A DNA stretch of 64,000 nucleotides from Zoroaster sp. YZ-2022 (GCA_029582265.1 CM055830.1:28065771-28129770); one strand, 5' to 3'. Counted from the first letter of the stretch, positions 1-11,803 are shown. Numbers and translations are program-made. The notes: a model not told the origin generated them from the letters alone.

Positions 1-1385
1 TTTGAGGACATGAGCTAAAATAATATTTGTGATTTGTCATTACAGGCTAACAAACCAATGAAATTACACAAATCTAAAATCAGTATAACAATATTAATAT
101 GTTTCTATCACAATGAACTTTAGTGACACACAGTTGATCTATAAACCTGTCAATAATCATTGTTTCTTGTACATGTACATGAATTTTTACTGAAGGTTGC
201 TAAAGAACAGAATTTTTCTCAGTGGATCGGAGTGGTATTCCCTGTTGAACGGTGGCATCGTGTTGATCGGTCCACTGTCAAGAAATGAGTCTAAAATTTA
301 GGATTGCGACTCATCATATACTGTAACAAAACGTATAGGTGTAAGTTTTGTAATTCCAATGTAATACACGCATTCAAAGACACAATTTGTCCCTCCATCA
401 ATGTTTGACGATCCTTATTTTCACCGCAGCTCATACTGTAAGCAAACTCCCAATCAATAAATCACCATCAGAGATGAGTGATTGTAAACCATTTCGCCCC
501 TCATCATCTTTTCAACTGATAGGAGATTTTCAGCAGTTATTTTGTAAACACAGACTGCCCAATTGAAAGGATCAAACCCGCAACCAATAATAGCTTTCAC
601 TGACCGACTGATTATGGATGCCCTGCAATATGGTTTCAAGACCATGAAAACCAACAGACATATGAGGCATTATGTCTTTCTTTGAAACGCAGTAACTTGT
701 CGAGCCACATGTAATACACAAGCAATGGCTTGGAGTGGCCTGGAATAAATGTAAATGTTCACTGATATGCTGAGGATGGTCAGTAATGGCACATCATTTA
801 TAATTTTCCATTTAAATGGTGTTTATATTTTTTACGACAATTAATGTGGACGTTGTTAGTTAAATGTGTATTAACATCATGGTACACCCAGTGCAGACAT
901 TTCTGGATTGTGTTTTATTTCCCATTTATTTTTTCTTGTGAACATTAGGCAAACATTTCCTTTTAGTTCTAGCAGCTAGTGATTGGAAAACAATGTTCGG
1001 GTTGAACGACATATACATGTATTTCCCAAAATATTTGTCAGAAGCCTGGTTATCTTGAATAAAATTGCTCTAAAGTGTAATTTACAGTATGGCATTGATT
1101 CAATAGTCAATTCATTTCGTTCACATATTTACGCTGAAAATGGTAAGTCACGATTATTTTAAGAAATTTGAAATTTTACAGCATTTGTATTCACTTCCTA
1201 AAAGTAAAGAAGCAATGTTAAGATGAAAAATAAAATGTCTGTTGAAATAGCGAAAGCTGTCATTAAATTTTCGAAAAACAAGGGCAGTACATCGGTCTTT
1301 GAGGTTACACATGTAAGTACAGTATAATGTACTTAAATGTGAATGCAGTTTGGCTCTTGTAATGGTACATGTACATTGTACATAT
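1..1385. other. AT-rich stretch, no gene recognised
   Basis: No exon, conserved motif or complete repeat was recognised on either strand. It probably belongs to an intron of the LRRFIP gene, because the first recognisable exon (6157) starts in mid-protein and its upstream exons have not been seen. Confidence 0.4.
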
Positions 1386-1530
1386 GTGTCGTGGCCGAGC
1401 GGTCTAGCTTACCGGACTCAAGTTCTGGTGTTAGCAGCAGAATGTGGGTTCGAATCCCGGCCGTGACACTTGTGTCCTTGAGCAGGACACTTAACCATAA
1501 TTGCTTCTCTCCACCCAGGGGTTAAATGGG
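1386..1530 (+). repeat. SINE, tRNA-Leu-derived, 5' half (split copy)
   Basis: Begins GTGTCGTGGCCGAGCGG (Pol III A box in a tRNA D arm). It has an anticodon stem-loop with the loop CTCAAGT (anticodon CAA, leucine), a long type II variable region, the B box GGGTTCGAATCCC, and an acceptor-like CGTGACAC that pairs with the start. It stops at TAAATGGG, where a hAT element interrupts it. The rest of the same SINE resumes at 3833. The tRNA-Leu origin is inferred from the anticodon arm and variable loop. Confidence 0.85.
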
Positions 1531-3832
1531 TAGTGTTCTAGCCAGGATGAAATTATAGCGTAGGGGCATTTGTACGACACGAATCTGCGAGCACGTAGCG
1601 CGAAGCTACAACGACGTGGGGTCCGGGGCCCACTTAAGGGCCCTGGGAAACTTTTAGGTTGTAGATGCTCTCTGGTGCAATCTGAGGCTATTTAGGGGCA
1701 TATTGCATATAATTTGTCACACAAAACCATATTTTTTTAGACATAAAAATATTTCTTGCTTTCAATTGGTAGGTTTTAACATGTTTACATGTGCACATGT
1801 AATTCTGTCACATTTTTCTCAACTAATATCAAACCCATTTTTAAATTTAAAATGGAGTAGGGCCTACATGACTCATGTTGTTATTGTTTTAATTATTGTT
1901 TTATTCACTTTACATTGGATTGTTGTCAGTAATTGTAGCTTTAAACGTGCGAGTAAAGTTAATCGTTTCTTATCAATAATTCAAAGCCAGATATGATCAA
2001 AAAATTCCATACAATACATTACAATGTGTGCCTTGACTTATGCCTACTTTAAATTAAACTTGACAATAAAATGGTTCTTACCAACGAAACCCTGCAGTGC
2101 AAGCTTCACCCAGGTAAATAGTTTCATAAAGTATTTTGTTGGACAGCAGGTAAGAGCTCTGTAGTTATTGCTTTAAAAAAAAAAGCTCAGTGAAGTTTTT
2201 AATAAACATAGGCCAGCTGTAAAGACGCCTTACCTGGCTCTGGTCTCTTCAAAGTATTTCAAAAGAAAAAGAAATAAGACAACTGGCAACCAAAAAGACA
2301 CAATTTCTGGGTCACAAGTTCACATCAAAGAACTGTTTGCCAACTTTGGAATGTTGAATGTATCAATTTGGGATTAGAGCCAAGATAAGAGTTGGGGCTA
2401 TTGTTCACTTGACAATGACTGACAGGTTGTGGTTTTACACTCTCAGACCAGGTGACATTAACCTCTGGGACCTGGTTCTTGGCTGGTTTCCAAGCTATAT
2501 AACTATACATGTATGAAACAACATCCCAGGATACAGGATACCAGTATACATTCTCGCTCGAGTGAGCGATCCGACTGTCTGCAGAAATGCGTCTTTTAAT
2601 CAGTTGTTTCGAATGAAGCCTAAAATTTTAAACAAACACTCTAGACCTACTTAAACAATTATGACTGGTTGGAGCAGAATGGTGATGGAGCAGAATGGTG
2701 ATGGAGCAGAATGGTGATGGAGCAGAATAGTGACATCTATTTATTCGACTGAGAGCAAACTATTGGTGAATTTTTTACCTCGGAAAAGCTTCAGAAATCT
2801 TTGACATGTTTTGTTTTGTGGAATTAAATTCTGTGGAGAATCTCAGGTCAGAAATAATGCTTTCGGCATTAAATAAATAGAGGTCGGGTATGTAAATTAA
2901 GAAGAAAAACAGTTTTAGAAAGTGTTTACCGTTACTCCTGATTTAAAAGTAAATGGAGGTCTGTTTGCAGGGTGCAATTGTGCTATACGCCCGCCTACTG
3001 AACATATCATGGGGACCGGGAATAGCCGATCAAGTCTTGCATTTCCGATTTTCGTTTTTTAAATTTTTCTCATCAATAACATCTTAATTTATTTCTTCTT
3101 AATTTATTTCTTCTTAATTTACAAAACAAAAATATATCAGCTTGGTGACAAAGTGGTGGTAGGGAAATGATATTGGAATGAGATTTACAAATGTTTTGAT
3201 GCCGTGAAGACAAAACCGTTTCCATAGGTCGAACTTCTGCTGGCGGCCGGCGGACATCAGCCGGCGCCCGGCGGTCATCAGATGTTGTTGTTGTTTTTTA
3301 ACTTTCACTCAAAACAAATTTCCGACAGTAAATTTTGTTTCAGAAATAATTATTTGAGAAAACATGCCATAGCATGATCATTCATAGTAACTCCCGACAG
3401 ACACTTTTTATAGACTTCACTTTTGCGGTGTTTGTCCCGACTCCGCGTGGCACGTGGGTACCCCGCTCATCTGGTTTTTGCCTAAGCAGTGTGGTAGCGG
3501 AACCAGTGTCAATGTGTTTAACGTTAAATGCCTTGAATAGATCGCGGGCGGCCGCATAGTTGCAAATGCGGCGCATCAAACACATTCTCTTGAAAAACAA
3601 ACAAAGTTGCCGGCCAATTAAAATGTATCAATAAAGCTTCCTACAAGATGAAATAAATCCCTCAGTGGCAACAAATTATTGATGTTCACAATTAGTTCTC
3701 GAACTGAACAAAGGAAATTTTGGGGTGTTTTTTTTTTCACCATGGAATAAATTATAGCGTATCGATAGCGTATCGGCATTTTTTTATAGCGTATCGGCCC
3801 GATACGCTATTGTATGCCTGGCTAGAACACTG
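1531..3832. mobile_element. hAT-type non-autonomous element inserted in a SINE
   Basis: Terminal inverted repeats TAGTGTTCTAGCCAGG and CCTGGCTAGAACACTG fit the hAT terminal pattern (Y-A-R-N-G). The 8-bp target duplication TAAATGGG (1523-1530 and 3833-3840) is exact, and removing the element rebuilds a continuous SINE. The right end carries repeated ATAGCGTATCGG words, like transposase-binding subterminal repeats, and the left end has ATTATAGCGTA. No transposase reading frame is evident in the 2302 bp, so it is probably mobilised in trans or a decayed deletion product. Confidence 0.8.
2671..2733. repeat. 16-bp minisatellite, four units
   Basis: Four head-to-tail copies of GGAGCAGAATGGTGAT, the last with one change and truncated. 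It lies inside the hAT element at 1531-3832. Confidence 0.9.
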
Positions 3833-4037
3833 TAAATGGGTACCTGTGAGGGCAGCGTTGGTTGATTAGCCCTATGCGCTGTAATGGCAGCAATTGAGCT
3901 GTATACTCCCCAGGGAGCTGAGATGGTTTCAGGAATGATTTATGAGCCTTATGAGCAGGGGTAATGATATAATGCGCCTTGAGCACCACTTAGTTGGTGG
4001 ATACATGCGCTATAAGTCCACACATTATTATTATTAT
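3833..4037 (+). repeat. SINE, 3' half of the split copy at 1386
   Basis: Resumes with the duplicated TAAATGGG and continues through the body shared by all SINEs here (GGGAGCTGAGATGGTTTCAG, then GAGCACCACTTAGTTGGTGG and the terminal ATT microsatellite). Together with 1386-1530 it gives one SINE of about 340 bp. Confidence 0.85.
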
Positions 4038-5173
4038 GTACATCTTGTGTACATACATGTAGTCTTTGTATAGCATACAGCCATACACTCACAGTCACAG
4101 TTGCAGCAGTTGTTTAAGTCAATAATTTAGTTTGTGTGTATTGGATGTGATCAGAATGAGTGGGCATTCCTACATTAAAGCTACCATAGCCTACGTACAT
4201 GTATTTGTACATGTATACTTTGTAAGATGAATTATATTCCTTGTAAATTGTAATTTTTGGTTGAAATCTTTACATGGCTCCTTGCCTACCTGTAGTTCAA
4301 GATAAAGCATCTGCAGTACAATGTATGACAGCATCATACATGTACATGTACCTTCTCGCTACTTAAAGACAGTTTAGAATTGCCTTCTTCTATTACATCA
4401 CATGTACATGTACATGTGTGTACGTATACGTGTGTTTTGATGCAATTTTACAACTTGAAAAACTTGGAAAATACAGGTACATACATACGTACATGTACAT
4501 GTACATGTACATGTACATGTAGAAGGGTACAATGAAACACAATTAATGTCAGTGAAATGGCAAACACCGTGTTCTGTATGAACGGTTCATCTTTAAAGAA
4601 ATGATGGTGAGCAGATGGTATGCACTATGCATATATATTGTATCACACCTAGAGGTGTTGGCAAATGGTAGTCAGTTAAGTACATGTACTTATTATGTAC
4701 AATAAATTAAATTGAAATCAGTTAAATACTGCTTTATGGAGTCAGGGAGCCACACTGAATTTTAAGATGCAGCCCACGCACAGCCAATTCATAGTCATGT
4801 ACACTACATTTACATAAATTTACATGTATTTATGTTCATGTACTTCATGTGGATGCAAAAGCAACATAAATTAACATCACAATATTTTCTGCTTAATCAG
4901 TGCAAGTTGAAATACATACATTGTACATGTACATGCGTGTAATGTACATGTAAATGTAAATGTACATGTACAGTGTTATGATAACTTACATGTACATGTA
5001 TGTAAAGCATTCACTGTAAATCTCAAATTCAATTGAGTCACAGTTCACTTCGCTGAAATATATTTATGAAGCTGCCTTACCGGGTATGTACATTATGATG
5101 TGTCCAGGTATGTACATGTACCTGTACACGTGTATGTGCTGCATGGTGTCACAGTAATTTATTGTACGCTTTG
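4038..5173. other. Spacer rich in TACATG words
   Basis: No exon seen. The stretch is packed with palindromic ACATGT/TACATG words, culminating in a pure run at 4490-4521. Confidence 0.5.
4490..4521. repeat. (TACATG)n microsatellite
   Basis: Five uninterrupted hexamer repeats. The hexamer is self-complementary in the ACATGT register, so both strands read alike. Confidence 0.9.
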
Positions 5174-5814
5174 CCCTCCTACTCTAGGTGCACTTTAGTG
5201 GGAAGTTGCTAGTGGTCAAAATCAGTCAATTGACCGTTTTTGACTGTTGAATCAACTGTGCACACATGGGCACTGGTGACTTGTTTTGACCATTTGGGTA
5301 GCTGCCTCACACTGTGCTATACCTGCTGGTGACTGATAAGATCATTATCAGCTTCAGGGGATCACTGACTTGTTTTGACTGAACAAACAATGATAGGGGT
5401 GCTGAAGGCTGCCAGTTTTTGACTGATAAATCAATGCAGGGCCACTTAGGCTAGGAGTCAATGACTTGTTTTGACTGATAAATTAATTTATTTTGACCAT
5501 AGTGCTAAATATCAGTCCAAAACGCTGACTCATTTTGACCACCATCCACATTATATGTACCAATTAAAAACAGTCACCTCATTTTGACCAAAGTGCCTTT
5601 ACCAGTCGAAAATGGTCAACTCATCTTGACCACCTTCAACATTGCATGATAATGCTTTTACCACTACCAGTCAAAAACAGTCGACTGTTTTTGACTGATT
5701 GATGTACTTGCTACACATTAGGTTTGACAGTATTTGACCTGTAAGTGCTGTAGATATACACTGGCATGAACTTAGAAATTTTGAATGATTTTGACCCTTG
5801 TAGTAGTAGGAGGG
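5174..5814 (+). mobile_element. TTAA-type MITE, TTTTGAC-word subfamily (long copy)
   Basis: Starts CCCTCCTACT and ends GTAGGAGGG; the flanking tetranucleotides have decayed from TTAA (TTTG and TTAG). The 641-bp interior is dominated by TTTTGACTG/CAGTCAAAA words in both orientations, at least a dozen times. It belongs to the same subfamily as 42417-42711 but is about twice as long, apparently through internal duplication. It has no coding capacity. Confidence 0.7.
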
Positions 5815-5967
5815 TTAGTCTGTATTGTTCGAGTTGGAGGAACGTACATGTATGTACATGTATATGACCAGTAATAGTTAATGTATACATACATACATAC
5901 ATGCATTGTACATGTACATGTACATGTAGTTTATGTTACAGCATCATTAGAACAGACAGTATTTATT

Positions 5968-6076
5968 CTCCCCTCCCATCCCATCCCTCCTCCTCCCTCC
6001 CTCCCCTCCTCCCTCCCTCCCTCCCTCCTCCCTCCCTCCTCCTCCCTCCCTCCCTCCTCCCTCCCTCATCTCTCCC
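5968..6076 (+). repeat. (CTCC)n pyrimidine tract
   Basis: About 110 bp of nearly pure C/T on the plus strand, made of CTCC/CTCCC units. It ends about 80 bp before the exon at 6157 and could act as an over-long polypyrimidine tract. Confidence 0.9.
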
Positions 6077-6156
6077 CTAAACAAACACATCTTTTTACAG
6101 TCTGCATCAACAGAGGCATGTCCGGTGATCAAATTGTTGTTTGTTTGTTCCCTTAG

Positions 6157-6243
6157 GCTGAGGCTCGCCTGGCAAAGAAGCGTCAAGCGAGGGCTGAAGC
6201 ACGTACTATCCGAATGAAGGAACTTGAGCGGATGCAGAGAGAG
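6157..6243 (+). CDS. LRRFIP2: LRRFIP-family protein, exon encoding the conserved AEARL head
   Basis: The exon reads AEARLAKKRQARAEARTIRM and continues KELERMQRE: 29 codons, phase 0 at both ends, with acceptor CCCTTAG and donor GTATTT. This alanine/arginine/glutamate-rich helix is the N-terminal signature of LRRFIP1/LRRFIP2, which bind the leucine-rich repeats of Flightless-I and, in vertebrates, modulate Toll-like receptor/MyD88 and Wnt signalling (family knowledge). In vertebrate proteins a short segment with the start codon precedes it. That exon is not visible, so the gene probably begins upstream of the window. Family assignment is firm; the paralogue name (1 or 2) is not, since invertebrates usually have a single member. 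Confidence 0.9.
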
Positions 6244-6484
6244 GTATTTTTATTCTTTCCACATTCAATGGCAATTTAACCGGCTACATGTTTAGTATTT
6301 CGGTAATCCACAGTTTGTAATTTGAATACTGTTCACATCAAACATGGGCCATTTTCCAAAAGTTGATACACATACACATGTACATAAAAAAGTAGGCAAC
6401 ATTTCTTAGGTCATTTTTTTATTACTTGGATTACTGAATTTTTTTTCTCCCTAAGTTGGGCAGGTAACAGAAGAAACAATACCG

Positions 6485-6521
6485 ATTGAGGGCGCCCTTC
6501 TATCAGGAGGGCGCCCTCAAT
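6485..6521. repeat. Short perfect inverted repeat
   Basis: Arms ATTGAGGGCGCCCT (6485-6498) and its exact complement (6508-6521) around a 9-bp loop. The GAGGGCGC word also occurs at the borders of the repetitive tract at 54829-55352, hinting at a shared element family. Confidence 0.8.
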
Positions 6522-6760
6522 GGCTAATTTGTTTCTTTATACACGGACACACCATATATGCAAGCTGCTGCCAATGATTCCCGGCTCATTGAGTGGAATC
6601 CATACAGGTATTATATATACGCACTGTGTAATTTGGTCCGTGGAAAGTTCCATGTAACCCTACTGCTTGGAAGAGAGGTACATGTACAGTGCAGCATTTT
6701 TGTCCGTGGAAATTTGTGTCCAACTTGGAAATGAGGTAAAGCTTTGTATGCACTGCATGT

Positions 6761-6880
6761 ACTCTGCACAGTACAAACGCACTCTGCACAGTACAAACGC
6801 ACTCTGCACAGTACAAACGCACTCTGCACAGTACAAACGCACTCTGCACAGTACAAACGCACTCTGCACAGTACAAACGC
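6761..6880. repeat. 20-bp minisatellite, six perfect copies
   Basis: Six identical head-to-tail copies of ACTCTGCACAGTACAAACGC. Because 20 is not a multiple of 3 and no frame holds a stop, the array opens several overlapping reading frames on both strands; these are artefacts. Zero divergence implies a recent expansion. Confidence 0.95.
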
Positions 6881-7037
6881 ACATGTGTATGTGCTGCTTG
6901 CGCTTGTTTTTTATTTTTTTATTTTTTTACTTGGATTGGCTTTGCAAAACGCACCGACTCCTTCGGCACCAGTTATGAACTCCCTCCCACAATTACTTGA
7001 TCCGATTTTGAAGGGATTTGTGGGTCTTTGTTTTTAA

Positions 7038-7290
7038 CCAGTTCACGTCGGGAATAAAAAAGTTTTTCTGGGCCCCTGTGCGGGTTTCTTTTCCCCACAC
7101 AAACACGTTAATGGAAGCTTCCACAGCGCGTGGCCACGTCTACCGAGCATGTCACTGTACACTCGGCTCGTTGCCACGTCAACCGAGCATGCATACAAAT
7201 ATTCCCGAGTTTCCTCTGGCGTGTATAGACACTCTCCGATCCGTGGTGCAAAAAAAATTGCATGTATACACTGCCTCCGACGCGAACTGG
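7038..7290 (+). mobile_element. TTAA-type MITE, CCAGTTCACGTCGG-terminus family, copy 1
   Basis: Flanked by TTAA on both sides; termini CCAGTTCACGTCGG and CCGACGCGAACTGG. The 253-bp interior is GC- and CpG-richer than its surroundings and holds ACCGAGCATG twice. The TTAA target duplication fits piggyBac-type transposition (inference; no transposase present). Other copies are at 14584 and 24922. Confidence 0.8.
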
Positions 7291-7488
7291 TTAATGCCTG
7301 ACATGCCAGCACTGCATTTAGGTTATAGTTACTATGGAGGGTTTTGGGTTTAGTGCTATTGGTTGACAGGAACCAATTCCAGTTAGTATCCTCTGTTCTT
7401 TGGACAGAGGTACTTCTTTCAGAGTGACAAGATTAAAGTGCCTCTTTAAACAAATGTTTGTTTCTGTTTTTGACATGATAATATCTAG

Positions 7489-7542
7489 GCAGAGGAGCAA
7501 ATGGACAAGGAATATGAGCAGTTAAAGGAAGAAAAGAAGAAT
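7489..7542 (+). CDS. LRRFIP2: LRRFIP-family protein, exon 2 of the visible set
   Basis: Eighteen codons reading AEEQMDKEYEQLKEEKKN, phase 0 at both ends, with acceptor ATATCTAG and consensus donor GTAAGT. It is highly charged and helical and continues the coiled-coil head. It follows the 6157 exon directly in frame. It is short and not individually diagnostic, but sites, phase and composition all fit. Confidence 0.75.
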
Positions 7543-8417
7543 GTAAGTTGCCTTTTTGAAATCCAATACCTTTTGGGTGTGTCTGTTTAGTTTGTATGTG
7601 ACATGCATGTACATGGTCAAAGGTCAAGAAAGATTACTTTCGCACATGTACACACCTACTGTACTGTATGTAGATATGTACATTTATTATTTCATATTGA
7701 ACCTGTACATATAATGTACTGTTTAAAGATATTTGTTTTGTTTTGTTTGCTACGTTATTATCAGTTTAAGTTTAAAAAGTAACATTTTTAAATTGACATT
7801 GCACCAAATGATTATGAGAAGTGTGGTCTTATACAAATATACATGTACTTTTTAACTTAGTAAAAGGGAAATTGCAGATTTTCAAGCAAAAAACTAAATT
7901 TCCTGTAAAATAATGTAAAAAAAAAAGTTTTTTATTCATTTATCTATAATACCAGTCAAACCTGTGTAAAGTTGTCACCCAAGCGACCGATGAAAAGTGG
8001 CCCCCAATGAATATGTTGCCTCGGTGTCCACAGCAGCTCAGTTCTGACTAAATAAAGTTTAGTACAAAATGTTTTTTTGGTCATCTCACACTGGAAGTTA
8101 TAAATTATAATGATTATTGATCAATGTACCTGTAAATCAGAAATGTTTATTGCTTATTTATCACTGTGCATTAAACATGTGTTGATCACTGTTAGTGTTA
8201 GTCTCACTATAATATGATAACTACATGTACATGTATGTTATATTAAGACAAACAACAACTTTCTAGTGCAAATCTCTTTTTTTTTCACCCAATCTACTAT
8301 AGGTACATGTACATGTAAAATTTGTACAGTGTCCATGATCAGGTTTGTGCCGTGGTGCTCCTTGAAATGTTATTTTTTATGGACATTTACATGTAACCCT
8401 ATTTAAACCTTATTTAA
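7543..8417. other. Intronic stretch, nothing recognised
   Basis: AT-rich, with scattered TACATG words. No exon or complete repeat was seen. Confidence 0.4.
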
Positions 8418-8898
8418 CCCTAACCTTCCCAAATCCTCCAAAATCCTCCAAAATCCTCTTTGCCAAAGTAAAGGATTGAGGTTATTTGGAAATTGCAGTG
8501 GTGAAGGATTGAGGGCAGATGTGATTATTTGCTTGGTGGATTATGGAGGATTGAGGTTATCAGGCTATATTTGACACTGCATGAAAATGGTGGATTGAGG
8601 GTTACATGGTACATGTTCTGTCCAAAAAATGATTCTGGAGGATTAGTACATTTACATCCAGGTTTGTTGTAGTTATTGCAAGGTCAATGCTTGGGTCAGT
8701 GGACACTGTTTATTGCTCCATGCATGCAGGGGAGGGTCCCTGGCCATGTACATGTATCACAGATTAGAAACACATCATCATACTGTACATGTACATGTCA
8801 TCTGCATACAATGGTAGTGGTCATTGTGCTTGCTTTACTACTGAAGGATTTTGGAGGATTCGGGTTATGTGTAAGCAAGTGGGCCTAGGGAGTTAGGT
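8418..8898 (+). mobile_element. TTAA-type MITE, CCCTAACC-terminus, AATCCTCC-word subfamily
   Basis: TTAA at 8414-8417 and 8899-8902; ends CCCTAACCTTCCC and CTAGGGAGTTAGG. The interior repeats AATCCTCC and its complement GGAGGATT about ten times in both orientations. It is related to 21410-21677 and 41918-42143. No coding capacity. Confidence 0.7.
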
Positions 8899-9034
8899 TT
8901 AATGGAAGTGTTCTTTACAACAAAAAATGAATTGTCTCTACAAAACCAAAGTTGAAACTTTCGCAGATCGGTAATAGAATAAAAGCACACTTTTTGAAGC
9001 AGTTTGCCAACGGTATGAATGAGGTACATACATA

Positions 9035-9484
9035 TGACATAAAACACAATAAAAGGGGCCACTTTCCTACCGTCACGTTAGCAGTTTTTCTAATGGTTGT
9101 AATTTTGTTTTAAATATCTGAAACCACCCAAAAAGAATTTCAACATTTGAATAGACATGCATGCTTATAATCCTAAAGATAATTTGAGTTGATTATTACT
9201 ATTATTTTTTTAATTACCCTAAAATTTCCATCAACAAATGGACGGAAAAGTGAGGTAACTTTTTCCGTCCGATTTTTATGGAAATTTGAGGGTAAACAAA
9301 TATTTAAAAAAATAAAAAAATAAAATAAATCAACTCAAATTAGTTCTAGTATAAGCCTGCATGTCCATTCACATGTTGAAACACTTTTTGGTCGATTTCA
9401 GGTACTTAAGAATAAATAACAACCATTGGAAAAACTGCTAACGTGACGGATGCAAAGTGGCCCCCTTTATTGTGTTTTATGTCA
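9035..9484. mobile_element. Palindromic foldback MITE, copy 1
   Basis: A 450-bp element with a TA dinucleotide on each side and termini TGACATAAAACAC and GTGTTTTATGTCA. The two halves are near-complementary over about 200 bp each (for example GTCACGTTAGCAGTTTTTC at the left and its counterpart at the right), so a transcript would fold into one long hairpin. Size, TA flanks and foldback form resemble Tc1/mariner-type MITEs (inference). Confidence 0.8.
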
Positions 9485-10831
9485 TATGTACTGTACATGT
9501 CCCGACACTTAAAGGGATAGTATCGTCACGATCAGAGCAGACTTCCAACGGGGCATGTCCTTGTTTAAGATGAACACAGTGACTGAGCATTACTGGCTTG
9601 TTTATTTTCAGTCACTGAGTTAATCTAAAACTAGCACTTTCATTCCATGCCCTGTTCATCATCATGATACCCCTTTGATAGCATGTCTAGATAGAAGTCA
9701 TTTAACTTCACTAGAAATGTTTTCAAAACTATACATTAGATGAGAATTCTTGTTTAATGTTCATTCTTATTACACTCAATGCACACTCTACTGGGAATGT
9801 TTGATTTAGCATCGTCTGAGACAAATCATGGTAAACTCGCATGGTGTTCACCGTCATACAATGTGTACATGTATAGCTGTCATTTCATTATGCTGTTTTG
9901 AGTGTTCATGACAACATGACACTGTACTTTTTCCTTTTGTTGACAGCAGTACTTGTGTGAGAAATAGCTGATTTCTTTGTCATTGTTTGTGAAGGTCATC
10001 CTTTGTGCATCCATTCCAGCATGCGTACATTATGTCTCCATTTAATATTCAGTGTTGTGCAAAAACGTACGATGTATTACGATGTATTTGCATACATCAA
10101 TTATCATCATACATCTACATGTACTTTTATACTACTTTTGTGCACACTGTTGTACACATACACAATAATGGACAGTACATGTACGTCTAATTATCAATAC
10201 ACATGTACATGTACAGGTGTATGTAAGTTTTTGTTTCTCTGTCTATTTACTCTTGGTCTGTCTGTTTGGCAGTTTTTATCTGTCAAATCTAGTACTGTTT
10301 TCTCAGTGTCTGTTGATGTGTCTTATTTTCAGTCAGAACTTTCTTTTTGTTTCATTTATCAGTTAGTCAAGTATGGATGAGGTTTGCTTGATGTAACACA
10401 ATGAATCAGCGACCATTTTCAAGGTCTTTGACAACACATACTGTATATTAGAAGAACATACACTGTATGAACATTGTACTGTATGTACTGTGTGGTCATA
10501 CATGTGCTTGTACTTGCAGTATGCTGGTGTTTCATCAAATTGCATGCATCATGTGTTGGTGAAGCGCATTACTTAAATAAAAAATATGAATACTTGACAC
10601 ATCTTGAATACTAAACTGAAGTTTATTGCATTTGGAAGCTAAAATGCAAGCTCATTCAACTATACCATTTGAATTGGGGATTAAAATTCATTTCGTGTTT
10701 GGATACTTAATCATGTTAAGGGTAGCGTCTAGCAAAACCTATCCAGTAGGTCTACCTTTTTTTCCTATTTCCCTCTGTAACCCAGATATGCAACCTCTTT
10801 CCCAGTGGATTATCCCTCTGTAATTGGTATA
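9485..10831. other. Intronic stretch between the two foldback elements
   Basis: No exon recognised. It is rich in ACATGTAC words, and the reading frames here show no family resemblance. Confidence 0.4.
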
Positions 10832-11244
10832 TGACATAAAACACAATAAAGGGGGCCACTTTGCATCCGTCACGTTAGCAGTTTTTCCAATGGTTGTTAT
10901 TTATTTTTAAGTACCTGAAACCGACCAAAAAGTGTTTCAACATGTGAATGGACATGCAGGCTTATACTAGAACTAATTTGAGTTGATTTATTTATATATT
11001 TTCTTTTTAAATTTATTTTTTTACCCTCAAATTTCCATAAAAAATTTGACGGAAAAAGTTACCTCACTTTTCCGTCCATTTGTTGATGGAAATTTTAGGG
11101 TAATTAAAAAAATAATAGTAATAATCAACTCAAATTATCTTTAGGATAAGCATGCATGTCTATTCAAATGTTGAAATTCTTTTTGGGTGGTTTCAGATAT
11201 TTAAAAAAAAATTACAACCATTAGAAAAACTGTGTTTTATGTCA
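10832..11244. mobile_element. Palindromic foldback MITE, copy 2 (inverted)
   Basis: Same family as 9035-9484 but in opposite orientation, with TA on both sides. It matches over almost the full length except for a deletion of about 35 bp near its right end (GCTAACGTGAC through the GGCCCCC block missing). Confidence 0.8.
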
Positions 11245-11518
11245 TATTACTGCCATTGTTTTGTTAATCATTATACATGCAAATGAAACCATAAAGTGCA
11301 GACACTAGCTGTAATCGTTTGTTATTGTTGTTGTTGTTTTTTTGTACACATCCCAATGTCTTGTGAATGAATTCTCCAACTGTCATTTTAAAGTTGGTTG
11401 GTTGCTAATATTGGCTGCTTTGTAAGTCTTGATCCTTGACAGTTCAATTTTTGATATTTTTATTTGATTGTATTTTGTTGCCCTTCCTTCCTCAACTAGG
11501 TTTGTCATTGCACAGTCT

Positions 11519-11780
11519 GGGGCCAATTTTAAAGACCCGCTAAGCATTTATGTTTTGCTTACCCGACATTTTAATTTTGTCTACCTGACGTTTGTTTCAT
11601 AGTGCTACAAAACGTAAGCATTAGAGAATGGCACACTGATTTGTCAATGATTTTTTTTTTTGCTAGCAAATGGGTGACGTAACAATGCCAACCCATGGTG
11701 AATGCCTCTCTGCTTTTCTGGCTAATTTTGAAATGGGATTACTGGTTAAGCAGCACTGTGAAATTTGTCCTGGTCTTTCT
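11519..11780. mobile_element. MITE with GGGCCAATTT...GTGAAATT ends, decayed copy
   Basis: The left end GGGGCCAATTTTAAAGAC followed by CCGCTAAGC and the right end AAGCAGCACTGTGAAATTTG are imperfect inverted repeats, matching the termini of the element at 21128-21400. No target duplication could be fixed. Confidence 0.5.
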
Positions 11781-11803
11781 TGTAAATCCCATCTGGTGCA
11801 CTG

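Noticed and set aside
5947..6186. Gly/Arg/Glu-rich and Pro/Ser-rich frames
   Set aside because: Products of the CTCC microsatellite.
6586..7037. Overlapping frames with RTLHSTNALCTVQ-type repeats
   Set aside because: They are translations of the stop-free 20-bp minisatellite on both strands and have no independent support.
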